Of a DNA stretch of 64,000 nt, positions 16,904 through 24,697 are shown piece by piece. The stretch spans positions 1 to 64,000 of the forward strand of contig DASXYL010000018.1 of NCBI GenBank assembly GCA_036502575.1, given 5' to 3'. Positions within the stretch are counted from its first letter, which is position 1; every line of letters starts with the position of its first letter. The stretch is from DASXRA01 sp036502575 (GTDB taxonomy: Bacteria > Actinomycetota > Actinomycetes > Mycobacteriales > Jatrophihabitantaceae). The position numbers were made by a program, and so were the translations under genes. The notes below the pieces were generated by a model. That model saw nothing but the letters and a program-made list of their open reading frames with translations, did not search any database and was not told the DNA's origin.

Positions 16904-17517
16904 GCGCGGACCAGTATCAGGTCCTCGCTTCGACTCGGCGTTTCAAAGGGCGGGTGCTGTCACTGCGCACCGACGAGCTGCGGATGAGCGACGGCACCGT
17001 CGCGACCCGCGAGATCGTCGAGCACCCAGGAGCGGTCGGGGTGGTGGCCCTGGACGACGACGACCAGGTCGTGCTCGTGAACCAATATCGCCACCCGGTG
17101 GGCCGCTACCTGGACGAGTTGCCGGCCGGGCTTCTGGACGTGGCCGGCGAGCCGGCGGTGATCGCCGCGCAACGCGAGCTGAAAGAGGAGACGGGCCTGG
17201 CCGCGGCGCGGTGGCACGTGCTGATCGATCTGTTCACCTCGCCGGGCATGACCAACGAAGCCATCCGAGTGTTTCTCGCCCGCGGGCTGTCGGACGCGCA
17301 GGGCGAGCGGTTCGTGCCCGAACACGAGGAGATTACGTTGACGGTGTCGCGAGTTCCACTGGACGAGGTGGTGGGCCAGGCACTGCGTGGCGAGCTGACG
17401 AACGCCGCGGCGGTCGCCGGGGTGTGCGCCGCAGCAGCGGCTCGGGCCCGGGACTGGCGCGACCTCCGGCCGGCCGATATGCCGTGGTCCGGCCGCCCCC
17501 AGTCCGCGACGGACTGA
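16900..17517 (+). CDS. Nudix hydrolase (ADP-ribose pyrophosphatase type)
   Basis: A 205-aa Nudix protein. The Nudix box reads AGEPAVIAAQRELKEETGL, with the REL-EETG core intact and the preceding Gly one residue further away than in the textbook spacing. The substrate-domain strand VVLVNQYRHPVGRYLDELPAG identifies the ADP-ribose pyrophosphatase subgroup, equivalent to Rv1700. It is coupled to pyrG by a 4-bp overlap and lies 3 nt before xerD. Confidence 0.9.
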   Translation: MSADQYQVLASTRRFKGRVLSLRTDELRMSDGTVATREIVEHPGAVGVVALDDDDQVVLVNQYRHPVGRYLDELPAGLLDVAGEPAVIAAQRELKEETGLAAARWHVLIDLFTSPGMTNEAIRVFLARGLSDAQGERFVPEHEEITLTVSRVPLDEVVGQALRGELTNAAAVAGVCAAAAARARDWRDLRPADMPWSGRPQSATD

Positions 17518-17520
17518 GCG

Positions 17521-18477
17521 ATGTCGCTGACCGCCGTCCCACCGACGCAGCGGGCGCTTCGGCTCGACATCGTGGTGCGCAGCTACCTCGATCATCTGGC
17601 GGTCGAACGAGGGGTCGCCGGCAACACGCTCTCGTCCTACCGACGCGACCTCGACCGCTACGTCGCCTACCTGGCAGCGCGGCATGTCACCTCGCTCGAC
17701 GGTGTCGACGGCGGGGCCGTCTCCGGGTTCCTCGGCTATCTGCGCGAGGGCGACGCCGAGCATCAGGCCTTGTCCGCATCGTCCGCGGCGCGCGCGGTGG
17801 TGGCGGTACGTGGGCTGCACCGATTCGCGGTGCGCGACGGCCTGCTCGACGTCGACGTGGCGCGTGACGTTCGGCCCCCGACGCCTCCCCGTCGGCTGCC
17901 GAAGGCGATCAGCGTCGAGCAGGTCGAGCGGCTCTTGGACGCTGCGGGCTTCGACGGCACGCCGCTGACGGTTCGCGACCGCGCTTTGCTCGAACTGCTG
18001 TACGCGACCGGTGCGCGTATCTCCGAAGCGGTGGGGCTAGCCGTCGACGACCTCGACCTCGGGGCGCGCAGTGCGCTGCTCTCCGGCAAAGGTGGCAAAC
18101 AGCGACGCGTGCCGGTCGGATCGTTCGCCGCGGCCGCACTCGAGGCGTACCTGGTGCGGGTGCGCCCCGAGCTGGCGGCGAAGGGACGAGGTACGCCGGC
18201 GCTGTTCCTGAACGCGCGCGGCGGACCGCTGTCCCGACAGTCGGCCTGGACGGTGCTGCGTGACGCCGCGGACAAGGCCGGGCTCGCCAGCGGCATCTCG
18301 CCGCACACGCTGCGCCATTCTTTCGCAACTCATCTGATGGAAGGCGGCGCGGACGTTCGCGTCGTGCAGGAGCTGCTCGGTCACTCGTCGGTGACCACCA
18401 CACAGATCTACACGCTCGTCACCGTCGACCAGTTGCGCGAGGTGTACGCCGCGGCCCACCCGCGCGCGAAGGTGTAG
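17521..18477 (+). CDS. xerD: Tyrosine recombinase XerD
   Basis: A 318-aa site-specific recombinase of the chromosome dimer resolution system. The SAM-like N-terminal domain includes LDHLAVERGVAGNTLSSYRR. All catalytic residues are visible: Arg in ATGARISE (about 163), Lys in SGKGGKQRR (about 190), HTLRHSF (262-268), the GH of LLGHSS and the Tyr nucleophile in QIYTLV (about 297). It acts at dif with XerC; a dif match lies in this window at 54792-54819. Confidence 0.93.
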   Translation: MSLTAVPPTQRALRLDIVVRSYLDHLAVERGVAGNTLSSYRRDLDRYVAYLAARHVTSLDGVDGGAVSGFLGYLREGDAEHQALSASSAARAVVAVRGLHRFAVRDGLLDVDVARDVRPPTPPRRLPKAISVEQVERLLDAAGFDGTPLTVRDRALLELLYATGARISEAVGLAVDDLDLGARSALLSGKGGKQRRVPVGSFAAAALEAYLVRVRPELAAKGRGTPALFLNARGGPLSRQSAWTVLRDAADKAGLASGISPHTLRHSFATHLMEGGADVRVVQELLGHSSVTTTQIYTLVTVDQLREVYAAAHPRAKV

Positions 18478-18494
18478 CTCTGCCCCGCTGTTCT

Positions 18495-18532
18495 TATCCG
18501 CCGGAGGCGGTACCTATCCGCCGGAGGCGGAT
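18495..18532. repeat. Tandem 16-bp hairpin repeat after xerD
   Basis: TATCCGCCGGAGGCGG occurs twice (18495-18510 and 18515-18530), 20 bp apart. Each copy holds the inverted repeat CCGCC-GGA-GGCGG; in the second copy the stem extends to ATCCGCC/GGCGGAT. They start 17 bp after the xerD stop and could act as transcript-end hairpins, but there is no T tract. Confidence 0.7.
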
Positions 18533-18604
18533 CCCCGGACCACCCACTCGCTTCGCTTCGGGGTGGATCCGGAGATCCGCACCGCTCCTTCGTCGCGGGC
18601 CGCG

Positions 18605-18644
18605 TCGCGGCCGGCGGGCTCTTCGCGCAAGCGCTCATCGCGTT
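18605..18644 (+). repeat. Dispersed intergenic repeat, copy 1
   Basis: A 40-bp sequence matches 36176-36215 with one mismatch (24 identical bases, one difference, 15 identical bases). It starts TCGCGGCCGGCGGGCTCTTC. It lies in the 423-bp gene-free stretch between xerD and parA (18478-18900), which otherwise holds the tandem hairpins at 18495, an inverted repeat at 18785 and no convincing ORF. Confidence 0.75.
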
Positions 18645-18784
18645 GGTGGTGCGTTGTCTGAGTCACGCCCCGCTTAGGGCGCGAGGCCCATCGCGTTGTG
18701 GTGGCGGCGTCTCCTTGGGTTACCGTCCGCCGTAGGGCGTGCACCTCGTCGCTCGGGGTACTGCTCACTCGGCATTGACAAGGT

Positions 18785-18805
18785 TCGGTCGGCTGTTGCG
18801 ACCGA
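18785..18805. promoter_or_regulatory. Inverted repeat upstream of parA
   Basis: TCGGTCG (18785-18791) and CGACCGA (18799-18805) form a perfect 7-bp inverted repeat with a 7-bp centre, directly after a TTGACA hexamer (18775-18780). This is a possible operator for parA, about 100 bp before its start. No canonical parS was seen. Confidence 0.35.
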
Positions 18806-18900
18806 CGCGCCGGACCTTCGTGGTTCGGTGTCGTGGCCGGGCCGGGCGTGGAGTAGCCTCGCGATCGGCGAGATAAGCGGGCAGGGGGTTTAAGCAGTTC

Positions 18901-19797
18901 ATGGCTATGTCGACAAGTCAAGACAGTGCCGATTCTGGTGCCATGTTCACCGTCGAGTCCGTGAAATCGTCCGATCCAGCGCTTGCCCGCCCGAAGCGCA
19001 AGCTGGTTGAACCCAAGCCCGTCGAGCGTCACGGGCCCGCGCGCATCATCGCCCTGTGCAACCAGAAGGGCGGCGTCGGCAAGACCACCTCGACGATCAA
19101 CCTGGGTGCAGCGTTGGCCGAGTTCGGTCGTCGAGTGCTGCTCGTCGACTTCGATCCGCAGGGCGCGCTCTCGGTGGGACTCGGTGTGCAGCCGCACCAA
19201 CTGGACCGCACCGCCTACAACCTGCTGATGGAACGCGACGTCGCGGTCGACGACATCCTGCTCAAGACCGCCGTCCCCGGCATGGACCTGCTGCCCAGCA
19301 ACATCGACCTGTCCGCAGCTGAGGTTCAGCTCGTCGGCGAGGTAGCCCGCGAGCAGACGCTGGGACGCGTCATCACCCCGATCGTCGACGAATACGACTT
19401 CGTTCTCATCGACTGTCAACCCTCGCTCGGTCTGCTGACCGTCAACGCGCTGACCGCGGCGGACGAGGTCATCGTCCCGCTCGAATGCGAGTTTTTCAGC
19501 CTCCGCGGGGTGGCGCTCCTGATCGACACGATCGAAAAAGTTAAGGAACGACTCAATCCCAAGTTGAAGCTTGCCGGGATCCTGGCGACGATGTACGACG
19601 GCCGTACGCTACACGGACGTGAGGTGTTCGCGCGGGTGGTTGAAGCCTTCGGCGATGAAGTATTCGACACGGTGATATCCCGCACCGTGCGCTTTCCGGA
19701 GACCACGGTCGCCGGCGAACCGATCACGACGTGGGCACCGACGTCCGCCGGCGCCAAGGCATATCGCAACCTCGCACGGGAGGTGCTCGCGCGATGA
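18901..19797 (+). CDS. ParA/Soj family ATPase
   Basis: A 298-aa deviant-Walker ATPase. The motif CNQKGGVGKTT lies at about residues 52-62, with the signature Lys, followed by LLVDFDPQGALS, FVLIDCQPSLGLL and the C-terminal DTVISRTVRFPE. The first 45 residues form a charged tail absent from minimal ParA. It corresponds to Rv1708, the ParA homologue linked to scpAB rather than the oriC parAB pair; no parB follows. The start ATG has GCAGGGGG upstream. Confidence 0.9.
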   Translation: MAMSTSQDSADSGAMFTVESVKSSDPALARPKRKLVEPKPVERHGPARIIALCNQKGGVGKTTSTINLGAALAEFGRRVLLVDFDPQGALSVGLGVQPHQLDRTAYNLLMERDVAVDDILLKTAVPGMDLLPSNIDLSAAEVQLVGEVAREQTLGRVITPIVDEYDFVLIDCQPSLGLLTVNALTAADEVIVPLECEFFSLRGVALLIDTIEKVKERLNPKLKLAGILATMYDGRTLHGREVFARVVEAFGDEVFDTVISRTVRFPETTVAGEPITTWAPTSAGAKAYRNLAREVLAR

Positions 19798-19894
19798 CCC
19801 AGACGAGCCGACTTCGGCACGCAACTGCGGGCTGGAGGCTCGACGAGCGGATTACGAGATCACGGGTCGCGGCGAGAATATCGAGGTCCCCCCT

Positions 19895-20377
19895 ATGGCG
19901 AGCACACTCATGACGCGCCGGACGAGCCTTCCCGGCGCCTCCGAACTTTTCCGGGCCACGTCCGCCGCCCCCAAGCCCGACGAGGTGGTCCATCACCCGG
20001 GCGTCGGCGCGGTGGTACCGACACCCGTCGAGCCCGAGGTCGAGTCCGACCGGGACGACGATCGGGTGGAGGCGTCCGCCCCGCGGCCTGCTCCGGCGCC
20101 GGCGCCCGCTGCCGCGCGTCCGGGCCGAGGTCGGCGGATCCGCGCGGTCGGTGACCGCAACCCGAGCGGTCGTGAGCGCCACGAAGAGAAGATCACTGTG
20201 TATTGCTCGGCAGAGGAACTTGTCGACATAGAGACAGCTCGCTTGCACCTGCGCGCCGAGCACGGCCTGGCCGTGGATCGGGGCCGGATCGTGCGCGAAG
20301 CCGTCGCGGTGGTACTTGCCGACCTCGAGGCCAAGGGCGACTCGTCGATCCTGGTGCGACGGCTGCGCGGGGCGTGA
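19895..20377 (+). CDS. Ribbon-helix-helix-like protein between parA and scpA
   Basis: A 160-aa protein with a Pro/Ala-rich, probably disordered N-terminal half and a C-terminal segment from residue 95: EKITVYCSAEELVDIETARL then VDRGRIVREAVAVVLADLE. The strand-helix-helix pattern resembles the ribbon-helix-helix DNA-binding fold. A protein in this position is conserved in many actinobacteria without a known role. ATG 19895 is the first plausible start; ATG 19910 (MTRRTS) is an alternative. It overlaps scpA by 4 bp (GTGA). Confidence 0.75.
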   Translation: MASTLMTRRTSLPGASELFRATSAAPKPDEVVHHPGVGAVVPTPVEPEVESDRDDDRVEASAPRPAPAPAPAAARPGRGRRIRAVGDRNPSGRERHEEKITVYCSAEELVDIETARLHLRAEHGLAVDRGRIVREAVAVVLADLEAKGDSSILVRRLRGA

Positions 20378-21240
20378 ATCTGTCCGCCGAGGACGCCCTG
20401 GACATCGAATCCTTGGCGACCGAGCCCAACGGCGCCGAGTTCACAGGTCAATCCGGCGAGGGATTCCACGTTCGGCTGGAGAACTTCGAAGGGCCGTTCG
20501 ATCTGCTGCTGACGCTGATCAGCCGACGCCAGCTGGACGTGACCGAGGTCTCGCTCTCGAAAGTCACCGACGAGTTCCTGTCCTACCTCACCGCGGCGGG
20601 GGAGTGGGATCTCGGTCAGGCGACGGAGTTCCTCGTCGTCGCGTCCACGCTGCTCGATCTGAAGGCGGCCCGGTTGTTGCCGGCGGCCGACGTCGAGGAC
20701 GAGGAAGACCTGGCTCTCCTCGAGGCACGTGATCTGCTGTTCGCCCGACTCTTGCAGTACCGGGCGTACAAGCTCGTGGCCGCCTACCTGGCCGAGTTGG
20801 AACGAGCCCAGGCGCGGCGCCACGGACGCAGTGCCGAGCTCGAAGCGCCGTTCGCTGAGCTCCTTCCCGACATCATGATCGGCGTGACGCCGGCGCGTTT
20901 CGCCGCGTTGGCCGCCGCTGCGCTGACGCCGAAGCCTGCTCCGGTTCTCACGACCGACCACGTGCACGCGCCGCGAGTGAGCGTGCGCGAGCACATGTTG
21001 ACCATCCGTGAGCGTCTGCGGAGTCACGGGGCAGCGACATTTCGCTCGCTCGTGGCCGACTGCCAGAACACGCTCGAGGTCGTCGCCCGGTTCCTGGGCC
21101 TGCTCGAGCTGTATCGCGAGGGCTCTGTCGCCTTCGATCAGGCGGCAGCGTTGGCCGAGTTGCGGGTGCGGTGGGTGGCGGCGGACAGCAACGGCACGAC
21201 CGAGCTCGGCGACGAGACTGTGGACGAGGAGTACGGGTGA
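20374..21240 (+). CDS. scpA: Segregation and condensation protein A
   Basis: A 288-aa kleisin subunit of the SMC-ScpAB condensin. Family features are FHVRLENFEGPFDLLLTLIS near residue 30, the helical SMC-neck-binding region, EFLVVASTLLDLKAARLLP, and the C-terminal winged helix ATFRSLVADCQNTLEVVARF, which binds the SMC head. GTG 20374 was chosen because it overlaps the upstream stop and leaves a normal-length N-terminus. Overlap with scpB indicates coupled translation. Confidence 0.93.
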   Translation: MNLSAEDALDIESLATEPNGAEFTGQSGEGFHVRLENFEGPFDLLLTLISRRQLDVTEVSLSKVTDEFLSYLTAAGEWDLGQATEFLVVASTLLDLKAARLLPAADVEDEEDLALLEARDLLFARLLQYRAYKLVAAYLAELERAQARRHGRSAELEAPFAELLPDIMIGVTPARFAALAAAALTPKPAPVLTTDHVHAPRVSVREHMLTIRERLRSHGAATFRSLVADCQNTLEVVARFLGLLELYREGSVAFDQAAALAELRVRWVAADSNGTTELGDETVDEEYG

Positions 21241-22094
21241 GCAACGCGGGTTCTGAGCTGGACACGGCGAGGGCGAAGGTGGCTGAAACGGACGCCCCGG
21301 AGACCGACCCCGAGCGGGGTGCTGCGGGCAGCCAAGCGGGGGAGCGGGCGGAGAGCCGCGAGCCGGGCAGCGAGCAGCTGGACGCGCACGCAGACGGGAC
21401 GCCCCCGGAGGCTGCATCGGCTGACGAGCAGCCGGCTGACGAGCAGCCGGCTGACGAGCAGCCGGTCGACGAGCAGCCGGTCGACGAGCAGCCAGACGTC
21501 GCGGGACCATCCGTTGTGGCCGACTCGAGCCGTCCGGATCTGAGTGATCCGGACACTCTGCGCGCGGCGGTCGAATCGGTTCTGTTCATCTCTGATGCGC
21601 CGGTCACGGTAACTGCGCTGGCGGCTGGGCTGCACCGACCCGAGCCCGAGATCGAGGCCGCGCTGTCCGCGTTGGCCCAGGTCCTCGATGAGCGAGGAAG
21701 CGGTATTGAGCTGCGCGAGATCGGCGAGGGTGTGCGACTGTACAGTCGGCCCGAGCTCGCCGGCTGGATCGAGTCCTTCCTCATGGACGGACAGCGAGTG
21801 CGGCTGACCCAAGCGGCGCTCGAGACGCTTAGCGTCATTGCGTATCGGCAGCCGGTGACCCGCTCGCGTATCTCGGCGATTCGCGGGGTCAACGTGGACG
21901 GCGTCGTTCGGACGCTGATCACCCGCGGATTGATCACCGAGGTCGGCGCCGACCCCGACACCGGCGGTGGCCTGTACCGAACGACCGAACTGTTTCTCGA
22001 AAAGATGGGTCTGCGATCACTTGACGAGCTTCCGTCTCTTGCTCCACTGCTGCCTGAGCTGAGCGGACTCGAAAGCGACGAACTGTCAGGTTGA
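21237..22094 (+). CDS. scpB: Segregation and condensation protein B
   Basis: A 285-aa partner of ScpA with paired winged-helix domains: RAAVESVLFISDAPVTVTAL in the first and VRLTQAALETLSVIAYRQPV followed by TRSRISAIRGVNVDGVVRTL in the second. About 100 acidic, Pro/Glu-rich residues precede the domain and include five DEQPA/DEQPV pentapeptides. The GTG start overlaps the scpA stop. The tail ends 9 nt before rluB. Confidence 0.92.
   Translation: MSNAGSELDTARAKVAETDAPETDPERGAAGSQAGERAESREPGSEQLDAHADGTPPEAASADEQPADEQPADEQPVDEQPVDEQPDVAGPSVVADSSRPDLSDPDTLRAAVESVLFISDAPVTVTALAAGLHRPEPEIEAALSALAQVLDERGSGIELREIGEGVRLYSRPELAGWIESFLMDGQRVRLTQAALETLSVIAYRQPVTRSRISAIRGVNVDGVVRTLITRGLITEVGADPDTGGGLYRTTELFLEKMGLRSLDELPSLAPLLPELSGLESDELSG
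21420..21494 (+). repeat. Five 15-bp tandem repeats in scpB
   Basis: Three copies of GCTGACGAGCAGCCG are followed by two of GTCGACGAGCAGCC(G/A), exactly 15 bp each and in frame. They encode DEQPA/V units in the disordered N-terminal tail. Confidence 0.95.
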
Positions 22095-22103
22095 CGGTGA
22101 GAC

Positions 22104-22838
22104 ATGCCTGACGAGGGTGTGCGTCTGCAGAAGGTTCTGGCCGCCGCGGGCCTCGGCTCTCGGCGAGCGTGTGAACTCCTGATCAGCGCGGGGCGGGTAG
22201 AGGTCAACGGTGCGCTCGTCACCCAACTGGGCGCGCGAGTCGACCCGCAGACGGCGGTGATCCGGGTTGACGGCGCGCGCATCGAGGTCCGGGACGACTT
22301 CGTGTATCTGGCGCTGAACAAGCCGCGGGGCGTGTTGAGCGCGATGTCGGACTCGCGGGGGCGCCGGACGGTGGGCGATCTGGTCGCAGACCGCGAGCGT
22401 CTGTTTCACGTCGGCCGTCTCGACGCCGACAGCGAGGGACTACTCCTGCTCACCAACGACGGCGACCTGGCGCACCGGTTGATGCATCCCTCCTTCGAGA
22501 TCGTGAAGGTCTACCTGGCCACGGTCGAGGGGGTTGTAGGCCGCGAGGTCGGCCGGCGGCTGCGGGCAGGGGTCGATCTGGAGGACGGCCCGGCCCGCGC
22601 GGACCGCTTCCGGGTCGTGGACTCGACGCCGGAGCGCAGCCTGGTGGAAGTCGCCCTGCACGAGGGGCGCAAGCACATCGTTCGCCGAATGCTCGCTGAG
22701 GTCGGCCATCCCGTTCAACGGCTGGTCCGCACGTCGATCGGACCGGTGCGGCTCGGGGGCCAGCGCGCCGGCGAGATCCGCTCCCTGACCCGGTCTGAGG
22801 TCGGGGAACTCCGTGATCTTATCGACAAAGCGGTATAG
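22104..22838 (+). CDS. rluB: RsuA/RluB family pseudouridine synthase
   Basis: A 244-aa rRNA pseudouridine synthase. The N-terminal S4 domain reads VRLQKVLAAAGLGSRRACE. The catalytic Asp is in HVGRLDADSEGLLLLTNDG (about residue 106), and LNKPRGVLSAMSD and HEGRKHIVRRML complete the family motifs. In other bacteria RluB modifies 23S U2605. ATG 22104 follows GAGACATG without a strong Shine-Dalgarno. It is the last gene of the parA-scpAB-rluB run before the unusual spacer. Confidence 0.92.
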   Translation: MPDEGVRLQKVLAAAGLGSRRACELLISAGRVEVNGALVTQLGARVDPQTAVIRVDGARIEVRDDFVYLALNKPRGVLSAMSDSRGRRTVGDLVADRERLFHVGRLDADSEGLLLLTNDGDLAHRLMHPSFEIVKVYLATVEGVVGREVGRRLRAGVDLEDGPARADRFRVVDSTPERSLVEVALHEGRKHIVRRMLAEVGHPVQRLVRTSIGPVRLGGQRAGEIRSLTRSEVGELRDLIDKAV

Positions 22839-23685
22839 CTTCTAACCGTCTTAGCTGTAGGTCTGTGTAGCGCCAAAGCTGTAGAGCGCTACAGCGTTAA
22901 AGTTAGGTATCCATGTAGGCACAAGCCGTTTAGAAGATTTAGCAGTTAGACGCTTAAACAGTTAAGCATTTAGATGGTTAAGCAGTTAAAGGATGTAACG
23001 GCTTACTGCTTAAACCGCTAATCGGTTAGAGGATTAAACTGCCAAGAGCTTAGGATATTAAGCGGCTAAGCGCTCAGACGTCTTGGCGATTAGGCAGTTC
23101 ATCGCTGAGCAGACTTAGGTCTGTACCGGCTAAACGATTTGCGTGTGTAACGATAGATCGCCCGGCGCGGAGCCCGCGGACTTTGTCGCTAAATCGGTAA
23201 AGAGATAGATCGCGCAATCGCGCAGCTCAGGCCCAGGAACTCAGGCCCCTGTGGCCCCAGGGTGCGCTCTCAGCATAGGCCCAAGGCTCACCGGCGCGCG
23301 TGATCGAGCAGCCTCGTCTCCGGAGAACGTCGGCAGCTGCGATCTACGATGACGCCGACCTCGTAGTCAGCGCGCTTGCAGCCGAGTGCCGCTGCGGCAC
23401 TCGCCGATCTGGCCGTGTATCGATCTGACGGCGTGCCGGTACGACGCCTCGTAGACTTGCCGAGTTGGGGAGGTAGCAGCTCGGCGACGTAGCAGTTGAC
23501 CGACCTGACCCCTGACCGATCTGCCGATACCTCTGCAGGCAGTCATCTCGATGACGTCGGCGTTGCTCGAAGAGCTGCATCGCTAAGTCGACAAAGATTC
23601 AAAGCGTGTCGTTGCTTAGATGCTGTATCGCTGAAGCTCTAAGCTGCTGAAGGCATCTCTCGGCTTACCGGTCTAGCGTGAAAGC
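22839..23685. repeat. Gene-free spacer made of degenerate 8-bp tandem units
   Basis: The 847-bp stretch between rluB and aroH has no convincing ORF. It can be written as consecutive 8-bp words of drifting consensus. From 22842 to about 23160 the words keep one phase and centre on TTAARCGG (examples TTAAACAG 22954, TTAAGCAG 22978, TTAAGCGG 23058). Around 23240 they are CAGG-rich, from 23400 to 23530 they centre on CTNGCCGA (CTTGCCGA 23456, CTGACCGA 23512), and near 23640 on TAAGCTGC. GC in 22921-22980 is 21 of 60, far below the flanking genes. Neighbouring words form small hairpins, for example GCTGTAG (22878-22884) with CTACAGC. Confidence 0.85.
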
Positions 23686-24081
23686 GTGTTCTCGATGAAG
23701 GGTGGCGGCGCCAGCGTGGCAGCGGTTCGAGCGGTACGGGGAGCTATCCAGGTGGACAGCGATGATCGCGAGGCGATCCTCTCCGGCACGGCTGAGTTGA
23801 TCACCGAGATCCTCGAGCGAAACGAGATCCGACCGGTCGAGCTGATCAGCATGGTCTTCACCGCGACACCCGACCTGACGGCCGAGTTCCCGGCGTATGC
23901 GGCGCGTCAGCTCGGTCTGACCGACGTGCCCTTGCTCTGCGCCTCGGAGATTGGCGTTCCCGGCGCGATGCCGCGGGTACTCCGGGTGCTGGCGCACGTC
24001 GAGTCCGAGCGCCCCAGGAGCGAGATCAGGCACGTGTACCTGGGCGGGGCAGCGAAGCTACGGACGGATCTCCCCCAATGA
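23686..24081 (+). CDS. aroH: Chorismate mutase, AroH type
   Basis: A 131-aa monofunctional chorismate mutase that converts chorismate to prephenate for Phe and Tyr synthesis. Characteristic stretches are AAVRAVRGAIQVDSDDREAI, SMVFTATPDLTAEFPAYAAR, PLLCASEIGVPGAMPRVLRV and the C-terminal HVYLGGAAKLRTDL, which carry the active-site Arg, Cys and Tyr positions of the AroH trimer. GTG 23686 or ATG 23695 may be the start. A TANNNT hexamer (TAGCGT, 23674-23679) 7 nt before the GTG suggests a leaderless transcript. Confidence 0.9.
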   Translation: MFSMKGGGASVAAVRAVRGAIQVDSDDREAILSGTAELITEILERNEIRPVELISMVFTATPDLTAEFPAYAARQLGLTDVPLLCASEIGVPGAMPRVLRVLAHVESERPRSEIRHVYLGGAAKLRTDLPQ

Positions 24082-24119
24082 GCCATCTCGTCACGCCAGC
24101 CTCAAGGAGGCGGGAGCGG

Positions 24120-24482
24120 ATGAACCCGGCTCAGTCAGGCCCTCGCCGCGTGCTCCTGCGACGCTCATCGGCTCGGCCCGGGCGAGTTGGCCTCACGGTC
24201 GGGTTGGTCGAGGCGACCACGGACGGCGCAGGGGCGCCACACCGCCGGACCGCCGCCCACGCGCGGGTCGACGCAAGGTCCAGATGTCGATGCCTGATCA
24301 GTCGGGCGGGGGAGACCAGGAGAGATGGCCAGCCGGCCGGGCCGATTGCGAGGCGAATCGGCCCGGTTGCGGCGCATCGGGCGGTCCAGCTCGACCCGAG
24401 TGCCGGAGTGTCGATCGAGGACGGTGCGGACGGTCTGGAGTGCGGACGTCGGCTCGGAGCCGATACGGCCAACGGGGGCTAA
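24120..24482 (+). CDS. Doubtful small ORF between aroH and cmk
   Basis: An open frame of 120 codons has a good Shine-Dalgarno (AAGGAGG, 24104-24110) 9 nt before its ATG. The product is Arg/Ala/Gly-rich (for example RRVLLRRSSARPGRVGLTVG) and resembles no family I know. Other frames are also open, and third-position GC is not clearly enriched. In many actinobacteria a prephenate dehydrogenase gene lies here; nothing like it remains. It is either an eroded region or an unrecognised small protein. Confidence 0.25.
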   Translation: MNPAQSGPRRVLLRRSSARPGRVGLTVGLVEATTDGAGAPHRRTAAHARVDARSRCRCLISRAGETRRDGQPAGPIARRIGPVAAHRAVQLDPSAGVSIEDGADGLECGRRLGADTANGG

Positions 24483-24697
24483 TCCTCAACCAGACGGCTA
24501 GCCATTTGCTCGCTGTTTAGCCGCAACATCCACGCCAGCCCGAGACGCTTGATTCGGCCGCCGACCCAACAGGCCGTGATCGGTCGCCCATCGCGCACTC
24601 GGGCGTGCCCATGCGGGTCATGCCTGAGCGCTGTTGGTCAGAGCCCGCGCGGTAAGTTGCCGGTGATCACGAGGCCGGACCTGCCCAGGATGAGGAC
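24483..24697. other. Spacer before cmk with no recognisable feature
   Basis: Together with the doubtful ORF before it, 24082-24697 is a 616-bp interval without a supported gene. No repeat, RNA or terminator was seen in this part. It presumably contains the cmk promoter, which I could not place. Confidence 0.5.

Noticed and set aside
18775..18780. TTGACA as the parA -35 box
   Set aside because: No acceptable -10 hexamer lies 16-19 bp downstream; the hexamer alone is not sufficient.
18696..18893. 65-codon ORF before parA
   Set aside because: No family resemblance, no ribosome-binding site and composition unlike neighbouring genes; it overlaps the putative parA promoter region.
19794..19913. 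ATGA-coupled short ORF after parA
   Set aside because: It overlaps the next gene in another frame, encodes a basic nonsense-like peptide and lacks any family pattern; the ATGA may be coincidental.
18901..22094. Plasmid-type partition locus or integrated plasmid at parA
   Set aside because: The gene order parA-scpA-scpB-rluB is chromosomal and conserved in actinobacteria, and no rep gene or mobility gene is present.
22839..23685. CRISPR array or iteron origin in the rluB-aroH spacer
   Set aside because: The units are only 8 bp, contiguous and degenerate, with no spacers, no cas genes and no replication initiator gene nearby.
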